Source of the DNA: Oscillospiraceae bacterium
GTDB lineage: Bacteria; Bacillota; Clostridia; Oscillospirales; Acutalibacteraceae
Reading direction: 5' to 3'
NCBI GenBank assembly: GCA_028697255.1
Contig: JAQVFM010000016.1
Coordinates: 1 to 34,686 of the forward strand
Length of the DNA: 34,686 nucleotides
Position 1 is the stretch's first letter. Every line of letters begins with the position of its first letter. Made by a program: the position numbers and the translations under genes. Below are positions 26,013 through 34,557 of the stretch, in pieces. Below the pieces are notes generated by a model, which did no database searches, was not told where the DNA came from, and saw only the letters and a list, made by a program, of their open reading frames with translations.

Positions 26013-27230
26013 ATGCTGGTAGTACAGAAATTCGGTGGAAGCTCGGTTGCTGATGCACAGCGCATATTTAATGTTGCACGCATTGTAACCAAAAAGTACG
26101 ATGAGGGCAACAGCGTAATAGTGGTCGTATCGGCTCAGGGTGATACCACCGATGAATTAATTGAAAAGGCTAAAGAGATTAACCCCGCGGCCAGTCGCCG
26201 CGAAATGGATATGCTGCTTTCATCCGGCGAACAAATATCGATTTCATTGCTTGCAATGGCAATAGAAAAGCTGGGGTATCCTGTTGTTTCACTGTTAGGA
26301 TGGCAGGCTGGTTTCCACACTAATTCAACCCATACCTCGGCCCGCATCAAACGAATTGAACCTGAGCGTATTAAAACCGAACTGGATAAAAATAAAATAG
26401 TGATAATTGCCGGATTTCAAGGTATTAACCGGTTTGGGGATATAACCACCCTGGGACGAGGAGGTTCCGATACCAGTGCGGTTGCAATCGCTGCCGTCAT
26501 GCACGCCGATGTATGTCAGCTTTACACCGATGTTGAAGGGGTGTTTACCGCCGACCCACGCAAAATTAAAAATGCGAAAAAACTTAAGGAAATTACTTAT
26601 GACGAGATGTTAGAGCTTGCCACTCTGGGTGCACAGGTTCTTAATAATCGTTCGGTTGAAATGGCGAAAAAATACAATGTCGAAATTGAAGTACTGTCCA
26701 GTTTGAATCAATCATCAGGCACCATGGTTAGGGAGGTAACAAAAGTGGAAAAAATGCTGGTAAAAAGTGTTGCAAAGGATGATAATGTCGCTCGCGTTAT
26801 GATAGTGGGTATCCCTGACAAACCGGGTATGGCGTTTCAAATTTTCTCGCGTATTGCCAAGGCCCATATAAATGTCGACATAATTCTGCAATCGGTGGGA
26901 CGCGACAATACAAAAGACATCACTTTCACAGTGGCAGCCGACAAGGGCGAGGAAGCGGTCGCGGCTTTAAAGGATTATATTGAATTAATAGGCGGAAAAA
27001 GTATTTCTTATGATACCAATGTCGCAAAAATATCAATAGTCGGAGCAGGTATGGAAACGCACGAGGGCGTAGCCGCCCGCATGTTTGGGGCACTGGGCGA
27101 CGCCGGCATTAACATTCATATGATTTCCACAAGCGAAATAAAGGTTTCTGTTTTAATTGATGCGTCTGAAGCCGACCGTGCGGTATCAATGGTTCACTCG
27201 GCGTTTTTTGATGACTTGCCAATAAAATAA
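26013..27230 (+). CDS. lysC: Aspartokinase
   Basis: The 405-residue enzyme phosphorylates aspartate, the first step to lysine, threonine and methionine. It begins MLVVQKFGGSSVADAQRI with the nucleotide-binding KFGGSS at 6-11, and has TLGRGGSDTSAVAIAA near 150. Two C-terminal ACT domains (about 260-400) are visible, the second starting ISIVGAGMETHEGVAARMF, so it is probably feedback-inhibited by lysine and/or threonine. Two in-frame ATGs lie upstream (25995, 26004), but GAAAGG at 25997-26002 fits ATG 26013 and the family start. The two-ACT form resembles single-function LysC rather than a fusion enzyme. Confidence 0.95.
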   Translation: MLVVQKFGGSSVADAQRIFNVARIVTKKYDEGNSVIVVVSAQGDTTDELIEKAKEINPAASRREMDMLLSSGEQISISLLAMAIEKLGYPVVSLLGWQAGFHTNSTHTSARIKRIEPERIKTELDKNKIVIIAGFQGINRFGDITTLGRGGSDTSAVAIAAVMHADVCQLYTDVEGVFTADPRKIKNAKKLKEITYDEMLELATLGAQVLNNRSVEMAKKYNVEIEVLSSLNQSSGTMVREVTKVEKMLVKSVAKDDNVARVMIVGIPDKPGMAFQIFSRIAKAHINVDIILQSVGRDNTKDITFTVAADKGEEAVAALKDYIELIGGKSISYDTNVAKISIVGAGMETHEGVAARMFGALGDAGINIHMISTSEIKVSVLIDASEADRAVSMVHSAFFDDLPIK

Positions 27231-27405
27231 CACATAATAGCAGCAATCCGAGTGTTAAAAGCCCAGACAGGTTGTAATGTTCCAACGGTCATAAAAGGTG
27301 ACATCTTTGTAATAATAATTGCATAACCGGCACAGATTATGATATAGTTCGGTTGCACAAACAGATTTAATGCTATTCGCCATAACTATATACTTGGAGA
27401 ATAGT

Positions 27406-27432
27406 ATGAATTACAAAGGCAGGAAACCATGA
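27406..27432 (+). CDS. Possible eight-codon leader minigene
   Basis: ATG AAT TAC AAA GGC AGG AAA CCA TGA encodes MNYKGRKP behind TTGGAGA (27394-27400). It ends at the base before the ATG of the O-antigen-ligase-like gene (27433). Terminating ribosomes could couple translation to that gene, whose own ribosome binding site (GGCAGGAAACC) lies inside the minigene. Chance is a real alternative at this length. Confidence 0.25.
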   Translation: MNYKGRKP

Positions 27433-28770
27433 ATGAAAGAACATTTTTTAGTTATTAAGGATAAAATAAAACAACCATGGATATTGACTGTTATTCTTGT
27501 GGCCGTTATCCCTATTTGCCCTGAATATGTCGCTCCGGTGTTGGCATCATGCTCTCTAATAGCCGCGCATTTTGACGCGTGCGCCCGCGGCACCGGTTTT
27601 CAGATTGGCAATTTGGGTAAACTTATACTGATATATATAGCATACATGGCACTTGGGGTACTGTACTCAACGAATATTTTGTCCACGCTTGCCACACTGG
27701 GCATGTGGATTGTGATGTTTATGGCATATATGGCTTTAACAACTGTGCTTCAATGCCGTAAGCGCCTTGATACGACATTTTTAATCGTCACATTGGTTGC
27801 CGGTACAGTAGGGCTTATAGGCTGCGTGCAGTATATGCTGCGTGTTTCGCTTGGCTTGAAAATTTCAACTGAGTTTTGGAGCTTTATTGATGAACCTGTC
27901 TTTGATTTGTTAAATATTAAAATAAAAGGGTTTGAAAATGGATACCGAGTGTCATCCACTTTCAATAATCCTAATATTTTTGCCGAATTTATGGTAATGG
28001 CACTGCCTTTTGCCGCGTATTATTCGATTTACGGCAAGCGTAAAAAGGCGCACCTTTTGTGTCGCTTTTGTCTAATGGCCGCAGCGGGGGGAATTGCCTT
28101 TTCCTATTCGCGCGGCAGTTATACAGGGCTGCTTGCGGTGGCTTTAGTTTTTGGCATAGCAAATATAAAAGATATTTTTTTGATAGTTTTGACAATCATA
28201 TCCGGATTATTGCTTGTGCCCCAATCGGTGATGGATAGGCTTTTTTCAGTTACTCACCCCGATTCATCAATATCCGAACGTATAAGAATTTGGATTTCAA
28301 GCACAGCATTGATAAAGGATAATCCATTGTTCGGAATAGGCGCCGGCGTAAATAATACATGGGCTTTGCTCTTAAAAAACGGAATAAACGCTCCCCATAT
28401 GCACAGTCTTGCGATTCAGCTGCTTATTGAGGGCGGAATTATAGCATTTGCTATTTTTATCGTAATTGGTTGGAATATTGTACATTATGGGATTTCAATA
28501 TCAACCAGTCGCAACAGCTCACGCTTCATCGGAATTGTAATCATTGCGTTTATTCTCGGATTTATAATGTGCGGAGCGGTAGACTTTCCACTTATGACAC
28601 CCAAGCTGGTCGGTGCGTTTTTGGCTGTACTGGCCTTCTGTGATTCTGCCGCTGTAATTTTTCTCGATCGCCGCACTTCATCGCTTAACGATGTATTAGC
28701 TCTTAAATGGAAAACAAAAAGCGTACAAGGCGAGAACGTACTATGTTCACATACTAAGATTTATAAATAA
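27433..28770 (+). CDS. O-antigen ligase/polymerase-like membrane protein
   Basis: The 445-residue protein has about eleven membrane helices and a longer outward loop after residue 270 holding the Wzy/WaaL-type motif region (NPLFGIGAGVNNTW to NAPHMHSLAIQLLIEGG, near 298-335) with its conserved histidine. This fits the O-antigen ligase/Wzy polymerase superfamily. In Gram-positives such proteins polymerise or ligate undecaprenyl-linked glycans outside the membrane. A candidate promoter TTGCAT-N18-TATAGT lies at about 27326-27355. A hydrophilic tail of some 25 residues closes the protein. The glycan handled is unknown. Confidence 0.75.
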   Translation: MKEHFLVIKDKIKQPWILTVILVAVIPICPEYVAPVLASCSLIAAHFDACARGTGFQIGNLGKLILIYIAYMALGVLYSTNILSTLATLGMWIVMFMAYMALTTVLQCRKRLDTTFLIVTLVAGTVGLIGCVQYMLRVSLGLKISTEFWSFIDEPVFDLLNIKIKGFENGYRVSSTFNNPNIFAEFMVMALPFAAYYSIYGKRKKAHLLCRFCLMAAAGGIAFSYSRGSYTGLLAVALVFGIANIKDIFLIVLTIISGLLLVPQSVMDRLFSVTHPDSSISERIRIWISSTALIKDNPLFGIGAGVNNTWALLLKNGINAPHMHSLAIQLLIEGGIIAFAIFIVIGWNIVHYGISISTSRNSSRFIGIVIIAFILGFIMCGAVDFPLMTPKLVGAFLAVLAFCDSAAVIFLDRRTSSLNDVLALKWKTKSVQGENVLCSHTKIYK

Positions 28771-28777
28771 TGACATA

Positions 28778-28806
28778 TTGACATATTGATTAAAATACTG
28801 TAACAT
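28778..28806 (+). promoter_or_regulatory. Sigma-A promoter of the degV-type gene
   Basis: TTGACA (28778-28783), 17 bases and TAACAT (28801-28806) match at 6/6 and 4/6. A hairpin CGGAT-TTTG-ATCCG (28847-28860) sits just before the ribosome binding site and may influence initiation. Confidence 0.55.
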
Positions 28807-28875
28807 CGTATTCAATACCAGATGATGTAATCTGACAATTATACAGCGGATTTTGATCCGTGGAAAGGAATATTC

Positions 28876-29742
28876 ATGAGCTATCGTATTACCACCGATT
28901 CTACCTGCGACATGCCTAAAAAGTTCTATGAAGAACGGGGCATTGCTGTAATAGGTCTGTCTTATCTGCTGGACGGCCAAGAATACAACGAGGCGGCAGA
29001 TAATAAGCTATCCCCAAAAGAATTTTATTCTCTATTGCGTGAAGGTAAAACCTCTACCACGATGCAGGTTAATACGTTTAACTTCACCGAATTTATTGAG
29101 CCGTTTCTCGCGGCCGGTGAGGATGTGCTTCATATAGCGTTCTCGAGCGCTCTCAGCGGAACATGCGAATCCTGTAAGCGCGGTGCTGAGGAGCTGATGG
29201 TTAAATACCCTCAGCGAAAACTGATTGTTATTGACAGCCTGTCCGCGTCAATGGGCGAGGGCATGCTGGTTTATCATGCCAACGAAAATCGCAAAGACGG
29301 AATGACAATTGAGCAAAACGCAGAATGGCTGGAAAATAACAAACTCAATGCATGCCATTGGTTCACCGTCAATGATTTGATGCATCTTCACCGCGGAGGA
29401 CGCGTATCAAAAACATCTGCGATATTTGGTGCGCTGCTCGGCATTAAGCCAGTGCTGCACGTAGACAACGAAGGGCGTCTTAAGCTGGTGTCAAAAGTGC
29501 GTGGACGCGAAGCATCAATGGATGCACTCATATCCAAGTTAAAAGAATTAGCAACCGGTGATATTTCAAAGCAAATGGTGTTCATAAGTCATGGAGATTG
29601 TCTTGAAGATGCCCAACAGCTTGAAAGCAAATTGCGTCACATAGGTGTAAAAAATGTTATAATATCCCATGTCGGAGCTGTTATTGGTTCCCATTCGGGA
29701 CCGGGTACCCTTGCACTGTTCTTTATGGGACAGCAACGCTAA
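28876..29742 (+). CDS. DegV family fatty-acid-binding protein
   Basis: The 288-residue protein starts MSYRITTDSTCDMP, the hallmark of the DegV fold, with KTSTTMQVN (near 54-62), the ISSALSGT-like FSSALSGTCES (near 90-100) and a C-terminal GAVIGSHSGPGTLALFF. DegV/FakB proteins bind one fatty acid; with FakA kinase, FakB subunits give acyl-phosphate for phospholipid synthesis. FakA is not nearby, so the partner is unproven. Length is normal and no signal peptide is present. GGAAAGG precedes the ATG. It is separately promoted from its neighbours. Confidence 0.9.
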   Translation: MSYRITTDSTCDMPKKFYEERGIAVIGLSYLLDGQEYNEAADNKLSPKEFYSLLREGKTSTTMQVNTFNFTEFIEPFLAAGEDVLHIAFSSALSGTCESCKRGAEELMVKYPQRKLIVIDSLSASMGEGMLVYHANENRKDGMTIEQNAEWLENNKLNACHWFTVNDLMHLHRGGRVSKTSAIFGALLGIKPVLHVDNEGRLKLVSKVRGREASMDALISKLKELATGDISKQMVFISHGDCLEDAQQLESKLRHIGVKNVIISHVGAVIGSHSGPGTLALFFMGQQR

Positions 29743-29791
29743 CTTTTTACTACAAATTAATAGAAAATAATAGACATTTAACCTGTTATTG

Positions 29792-29820
29792 TTGCCCCTA
29801 AAAAAAACTTATGCTATACT
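29792..29820 (+). promoter_or_regulatory. Candidate sigma-A promoter of the yfhO-type gene
   Basis: TTGCCC (29792-29797), 17 bases and TATACT (29815-29820) match at 4/6 and 5/6. The predicted start would be near 29827, about 58 bases before the ATG. Confidence 0.45.
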
Positions 29821-29849
29821 GTTCAAATACAGCATAGTGTAAGTTTTTT
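29802..29849. terminator. Long imperfect hairpin: degV terminator and/or yfhO operator
   Basis: Two 21-base arms (29802-29822 and 29829-29849) pair at 18 of 21 positions around TCAAAT and end in a T-run, so the structure can end degV transcription 60 bases after its stop. The same bases hold the -10 of a candidate yfhO promoter, so an operator or 5-prime hairpin role is also possible. Confidence 0.6.
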
Positions 29850-29884
29850 AACTTATACAAAAACATTTATAAGGAATGACGCTC

Positions 29885-32875
29885 ATGAAAAAGACGTCCG
29901 TATCACAGACTGGGATACTACGTATGATTATTCTTCTTATTGTATTTCTGTCTTTGACCTGCCTACTTTATTTAGGATTCCGTCAGGATGCTCAACTTAC
30001 ATTTACAAGCCAAAAGCTTGTATTCTCACTCGGGCTCGGAGCTCTTTTGGCCGGTATCGCAACAGCACTGCTTACAATTCAGATGGGGGATGTTCCCTTT
30101 ACGCAAAAAAAATGGTGGTTTTATCCGCTAATATCGGCCTTATTAGGGTTTTGTATTATGTCCCTGGCATATGTGTATCTTGGCGTGTGGCCTTTTGGTG
30201 ACAGAAGCGTGATGATTGTGGATATGCATCATCAGTATGCCCCGCTCCTTGCCAAGCTCAAGACCATGCTTATAAATGGTGGCAGTCCTTTTTATTCGTT
30301 TGAAATTGGGCTGGGTACAAGCTTTATTCCATTGTTTGGTTATTATCTTGCCAGTCCTTTTAATATTTTGCTGGTCTTGTTCCCCGATTCATTTCTTAAT
30401 GAGAGTATTTTAATAATTACACTCCTAAAAAACATGCTTACTGCGGGTTTGTTTGCACTATGTGTTCAATACGTATACCGCCGGCGCAGCATATCGGTAA
30501 TCATTGTATCGGTTCTTTACTCTACAATGATGTACCTTATCGCATATTCATGGAACCTTATGTGGCTGGATTGCATTATGATTTTGCCACTAATAGTAAT
30601 GAGTCTTGAAAAATTAATACGCACCGGCAAATATCTGTCATATGTGCTGTCGCTTGCCTACGCACTGTATGCCAATTACTATATTGGTTTCATGCTTTGC
30701 TTATTTTTGGTATTGTATTTTATTTGTATGACTATAAGGCAGAAAAATGATCATAATAAAAGTCTTCTGGGCTTCGGCAGATTTGCATTAGGCTCGATTT
30801 TGGGCGGCGGGCTTGCAATGTTTTTGATTGTTCCTGTGTATATCTCGCTTGGCAACACCTCAGCGGCCGGAAGCTCTATGCCCGAAATGAAGGCAAACTT
30901 TGAAATGTTTGCACTGCTCGGCCGTCACTTGTTTGAAACTACACCCACCATTCGTTCGGGCAACCTTCCAAACATATATTGCGGCTTGCTTTCTGTATTG
31001 CTGCTGCCTATCTTTGCAACGCTCAAAACTATATCGCTGCGCAGGCGAATTGCATATATCGGTCTGCTTAGTACATTAGCTATCAGCTTTGTTATAAACC
31101 AGTTTGATTTGCTGTGGCACGGATTGCATGCGCCAAACGATTTGCCTTACCGCTTTTCCTTTTTATACAGCTTTGTGTTGCTGCTTATAGCCTTTGAAAC
31201 ACTCATAAATATTCGTCACATTAGGCCCCGGCAGATAGCCGGCTCTTTCACTGGCATTCTTGGTTTTATTATTCTCGTTGAACACCTTGGCGGCGATGAT
31301 TATGATTTTGATACAATATATATCAGCCTGCTGCTTGTTTTGGTATATGCCATTATTTTAGGGTTAACTTCACGCCGGCACATTTTGGTGCGCCCGGCTT
31401 ACGCGCTGATCTTGCTTATCGTAACCGTTGAGTCTGTTTTTAATACCGGTGCATCTTTTAAAACCATGCAGTCCAATGAATATTTTACCGCCCGTGCGGA
31501 TTATGTTGCCAACGATACCACAAAGGCGATACGCAAGGCAGTTGAGCGCACCAAGGATATCGGTGACAATGCGGTAAACGGCTCATTTTACCGAATGGAG
31601 TTCTTGCCACGCCGCACAACGGTTGATACCGCACTGTTTGATTATCGCGGCATGACAATATTCGCATCCAGTAGCCCCCAAAGCCTGACAAAATTCATGG
31701 GATACATCGGATACGCAGTTAACGGTGTCAACAGTCATTTATACAAAAGTTTTGTTCCTATGATGGATTCATTGATAGGCATACGTTATGTAATTTTAGA
31801 TTCTTCCCTGTCTGATCAGCTCTCGGACGATCCATATCTTGAATATATTGACAAAGTGAGTGTCGGTGACTACACATATTCAATTTATGAAAACAAAACA
31901 GTGCTTCCCCTTGGGTATATGTGTGAATCCTCAATCCGTCAATGGACTCCGTCACAGTATGATCCCATCATATCACAGAATGCATTATTAACTGATCTTA
32001 CCGGCATTGATACTGAGCTTTACACATTGGGTTCGATACAGGTTGAAAGCGGTAATGAAAGTGTCGCAAGTGTTAACGGGACAGTTAGCTTCTCGATGAG
32101 CCCACAGGATAACGAAAACACCGGAAGATTCTCGGCAACTATTGACAAAACCGGACAGACCTATGCGTTTGTTGATTGCCGCGCCGCCAAAAGTATCCAG
32201 GTAACATCAGGCAGTGACAGCTGGAGCGTATCGCCACATGAGCCGTATGTTATCAATACAGGTCTTTTGCAGCAGGGTGATACAATTACCGTTTCTATAA
32301 CAGCAGAAAGCTCATGCTCAGGAAATATTTATGTCGGCACACTTGATGAAATAGCGTTTGAGAATGCAATAAATAAGCTGAAATCCAACCCGCTTAACGT
32401 TAATTCATTTAACGACACTAATATTTCGGGTACAATAAATGCTACTAAAAGCGGAGTGCTGTTTACATCAATTCCATATGATGACGGATGGACGGTTAAG
32501 GTTGACGGTAAAAAAGTTGAAACCTTTTCTGCCGGAAATGCAATGCTGGCGTTTGAATTAGACGCAGGGCAGCACAATATAGAAATGCATTTTCACACGG
32601 TTGGCCTGTTAACCGGCGTGATAATAAGCTTAGTGTCACTTGTTTTGCTAATATTACTTCTTAAGCTAATAAAAAACAAGGTTGATCGCAACGACCCACA
32701 CGACAATGAGTTTTTAGCTTTTTCACGACTGATTGTTCCACAACCAAAATCTTTGCCAAGCACCGACAGTCCGGCAAATATTGATATGGAACCAGAAAAT
32801 ATTAATACCAATCAACCAATTAATGAAGATGAATGCTCTGCCCCGCAATCCGATCCGGAGGATAAGGAGGATTAG
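29885..32875 (+). CDS. YfhO-family membrane glycosyltransferase-like protein
   Basis: The roughly 996-residue protein has about twelve membrane helices in its first 530 residues, a large extracytoplasmic domain (about 530-900), one more helix (about 905-930) and an acidic, proline-rich cytoplasmic tail. The motif VDMHHQYAPLL (near 111-121) in the first long loop is typical of YfhO, a GT-C-like family with an early acidic residue. In Bacillus and Listeria, YfhO acts with CsbB-type enzymes to glycosylate lipoteichoic acid. AAGGA precedes ATG 29885; the ATG at 29876 lies too close to it. A CsbB-type gene follows within five bases of the stop. Confidence 0.85.
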   Translation: MKKTSVSQTGILRMIILLIVFLSLTCLLYLGFRQDAQLTFTSQKLVFSLGLGALLAGIATALLTIQMGDVPFTQKKWWFYPLISALLGFCIMSLAYVYLGVWPFGDRSVMIVDMHHQYAPLLAKLKTMLINGGSPFYSFEIGLGTSFIPLFGYYLASPFNILLVLFPDSFLNESILIITLLKNMLTAGLFALCVQYVYRRRSISVIIVSVLYSTMMYLIAYSWNLMWLDCIMILPLIVMSLEKLIRTGKYLSYVLSLAYALYANYYIGFMLCLFLVLYFICMTIRQKNDHNKSLLGFGRFALGSILGGGLAMFLIVPVYISLGNTSAAGSSMPEMKANFEMFALLGRHLFETTPTIRSGNLPNIYCGLLSVLLLPIFATLKTISLRRRIAYIGLLSTLAISFVINQFDLLWHGLHAPNDLPYRFSFLYSFVLLLIAFETLINIRHIRPRQIAGSFTGILGFIILVEHLGGDDYDFDTIYISLLLVLVYAIILGLTSRRHILVRPAYALILLIVTVESVFNTGASFKTMQSNEYFTARADYVANDTTKAIRKAVERTKDIGDNAVNGSFYRMEFLPRRTTVDTALFDYRGMTIFASSSPQSLTKFMGYIGYAVNGVNSHLYKSFVPMMDSLIGIRYVILDSSLSDQLSDDPYLEYIDKVSVGDYTYSIYENKTVLPLGYMCESSIRQWTPSQYDPIISQNALLTDLTGIDTELYTLGSIQVESGNESVASVNGTVSFSMSPQDNENTGRFSATIDKTGQTYAFVDCRAAKSIQVTSGSDSWSVSPHEPYVINTGLLQQGDTITVSITAESSCSGNIYVGTLDEIAFENAINKLKSNPLNVNSFNDTNISGTINATKSGVLFTSIPYDDGWTVKVDGKKVETFSAGNAMLAFELDAGQHNIEMHFHTVGLLTGVIISLVSLVLLILLLKLIKNKVDRNDPHDNEFLAFSRLIVPQPKSLPSTDSPANIDMEPENINTNQPINEDECSAPQSDPEDKED

Positions 32876-32879
32876 ATAA

Positions 32880-33827
32880 TTGATAACAGTATTAATGCCT
32901 GTCTTCAATGAAGGGGATTATATCTACAACAATGTTATGACTGTAGACGAGCTTTTAACTAAAGAAGGCATTGCACATCAATTTTTGCTTGTTGATGACG
33001 GTTCAAAAGATAATACATGGGCCGAGCTGTGCCGTTTGGCCGACAACCATAAGCATGTGTCAATAATCAGGCTTTCACGCAATTTTGGTAAAGAAGCCGC
33101 GCTTTGCGCCGGACTGGAAAATGCAGGGGGCGATGCTGTGCTGGTAATGGACTCGGATTTGCAGCATCCTCCCGAGCTTATTCCCGAAATGGTACGCTTG
33201 TGGCAAGATGAGGGCTATGACATTGTCGAAGGAATTAAAAGTGACCGCGGCCGTGAATCATTGGCATCCAAGCTGGCTGCGCGGCTGTTTTACCGAACTT
33301 TTCGCAGAACAACCGGAATAGATATAGGGGTGGCATCTGACTTTAAGCTAATGGACAGAAAAGCCGTCGAAGCATGGAAAGAGCTGCCCGAAAAAAACAC
33401 TTTTTTCCGCGGCCTATCCGCATGGGTGGGCTACAACCGATATGCCATACCTTTTAAGGTAGCCCCGCGTGCGGGAGGAAATACAAAATGGTCGCTGCGA
33501 TCTTTGATAAGGCTTGCGGTCACCTCAATTACATCATATACATCTGCACCATTATTAATTGTGTTTTGGCTGGGCGTTTTGATGGGTATAGCCGCTGTTG
33601 TGTTGACGGTTCAAACATTGTATATGTACTTTGCACACCGCGCAGTTGCAGGTTTTTCTACTGTAATTTTACTTCAACTTTTTATTGGAAGCGCAATTAT
33701 GATAAGCCTTAGCATTATCGGATTGTATATCGCAAAAATTTATGATGAAGTAAAGGGTCGGCCTCGTTATCTAATACAATCAAAACGCGGTTATGCTTTT
33801 TACGATAGCACAACAAAATCTGAGTAG
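32880..33827 (+). CDS. GT2 glycosyltransferase, CsbB/DPM1/GtrB type
   Basis: The 315-residue enzyme begins (TTG)ITVLMPVFNEGDYI, with nucleotide-binding DD at 39-40 (LLVDDGSKDNTW), the family's RNFGKEAAL (67-75) and metal-binding MDSDLQHPPEL (90-100). Two membrane helices near 225-250 and 262-290 anchor it, as in GtrB, CsbB and bacterial polyisoprenyl-phosphate sugar synthases. It should move a sugar from a nucleotide donor to undecaprenyl phosphate on the cytoplasmic face, giving a substrate for YfhO outside. The TTG start has AAGGAGG nine bases upstream. Only four bases separate it from yfhO, so they form an operon. No GtcA-like flippase is in the window. Confidence 0.92.
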   Translation: MITVLMPVFNEGDYIYNNVMTVDELLTKEGIAHQFLLVDDGSKDNTWAELCRLADNHKHVSIIRLSRNFGKEAALCAGLENAGGDAVLVMDSDLQHPPELIPEMVRLWQDEGYDIVEGIKSDRGRESLASKLAARLFYRTFRRTTGIDIGVASDFKLMDRKAVEAWKELPEKNTFFRGLSAWVGYNRYAIPFKVAPRAGGNTKWSLRSLIRLAVTSITSYTSAPLLIVFWLGVLMGIAAVVLTVQTLYMYFAHRAVAGFSTVILLQLFIGSAIMISLSIIGLYIAKIYDEVKGRPRYLIQSKRGYAFYDSTTKSE

Positions 33828-33858
33828 TAAACTCAAATGCAATATCAAACAAAAGCAA

Positions 33859-33884
33859 GGCGCGATGAGGGTATCGCGCCCTAC
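33859..33884 (+). repeat. Hairpin ending in CCCTAC, possible dispersed repeat
   Basis: GGCGCGAT (33859-33866) and ATCGCGCC (33873-33880) form a perfect 8-bp stem around GAGGGT, followed by CTAC. Its layout resembles the hairpin at 18231. It lies in the 3-prime flank of the GT2 gene. Confidence 0.35.
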
Positions 33885-33896
33885 AATTAGCGCACA

Positions 33897-33934
33897 AAAA
33901 AGGCTGCTGCAAAAAAATTGCAGCAGCCTTTTTT
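33897..33934. terminator. Bidirectional terminator of the GT2 gene and the 5S/tRNA operon
   Basis: GGCTGCTGCAA (33902-33912) and TTGCAGCAGCC (33918-33928) form a perfect 11-bp stem with A-run on the left and T-run on the right. It can stop plus-strand transcripts after the GT2 gene and minus-strand transcripts after the second 5S gene. Confidence 0.92.
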
Positions 33935-33936
33935 GT

Positions 33937-34052
<116 letters not shown>

Positions 34053-34056
34053 TATG

Positions 34057-34132
34057 TGGCTCCCCCTGTTGGACTCGAACCAACGACCCTGCGGTTAACA
34101 GCCGCATGCTCTACCGGCTGAGCTAAGGAGGA
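34057..34132 (-). tRNA. tRNA-Asn (GTT)
   Basis: A 76-base tRNA lies on the minus strand with acceptor TCCTCCT pairing AGGGGGA, the D-arm TAGCTCAGCCGGTAGAGCA, anticodon loop CTGTTAA with GTT, the T-arm GGTTCGAGTCC, and an encoded CCA. It lies between the two 5S genes. Confidence 0.96.
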
Positions 34133-34141
34133 ATATATTGT

Positions 34142-34257
<116 letters not shown>

Positions 34258-34338
34258 TATACAAAAACCCGTTTAGGCCTTTGTCTAAGATTTTGCCGTC
34301 ACACAAAAAATGCTTTCCGGCTACAGTCACAATGGACA

Positions 34339-34414
34339 TGGTGACCCGTAGGGGATTCGAACCCCTGTTGCCGGCGTGAGAGGCCGGAGTCTTAGGCCAC
34401 TTGACCAACGGGCC
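34339..34414 (-). tRNA. tRNA-Glu (CTC)
   Basis: A 76-base tRNA lies on the minus strand beginning GGCCCGTTGGTCAAGTGG and ending CACCA. The anticodon stem CCGGC/GCCGG holds the loop CTCTCAC with anticodon CTC, reading GAG. The identity matches the usual bacterial Glu sequence pattern. CCA is encoded. Confidence 0.95.
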
Positions 34415-34418
34415 GTAA

Positions 34419-34494
34419 TGGTGCACCATCAGGGACTCGAACCCGGGACGCCCTGATTAAGAGTCAGGTGCTCTACCAACTGAGCTAATGGTGC
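34419..34494 (-). tRNA. tRNA-Lys (CTT)
   Basis: A 76-base tRNA lies on the minus strand beginning GCACCATTAGCTCAGTTGG and ending GGTGCACCA. The anticodon stem CCTGA/TCAGG holds the loop CTCTTAA with anticodon CTT, reading AAG. It is the first gene of the operon, about 22 bases after the predicted start. Confidence 0.96.
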
Positions 34495-34522
34495 ATGCAG
34501 AATGTCCAGGCTCGGTATTGCT

Positions 34523-34551
34523 ATTTTAGCAAAACCAAATAGCATTGTCAA
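34523..34551 (-). promoter_or_regulatory. Strong sigma-A promoter of the tRNA/5S operon
   Basis: On the minus strand TTGACA (34546-34551), 17 bases and TAAAAT (34523-34528) match at 6/6 and 5/6. The expected start near 34516 is 22 bases before tRNA-Lys, so the operon has its own promoter. An inverted repeat GCTATT/AATAGC spans the -10 and spacer. Confidence 0.8.
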
Positions 34552-34557
34552 GGCATT

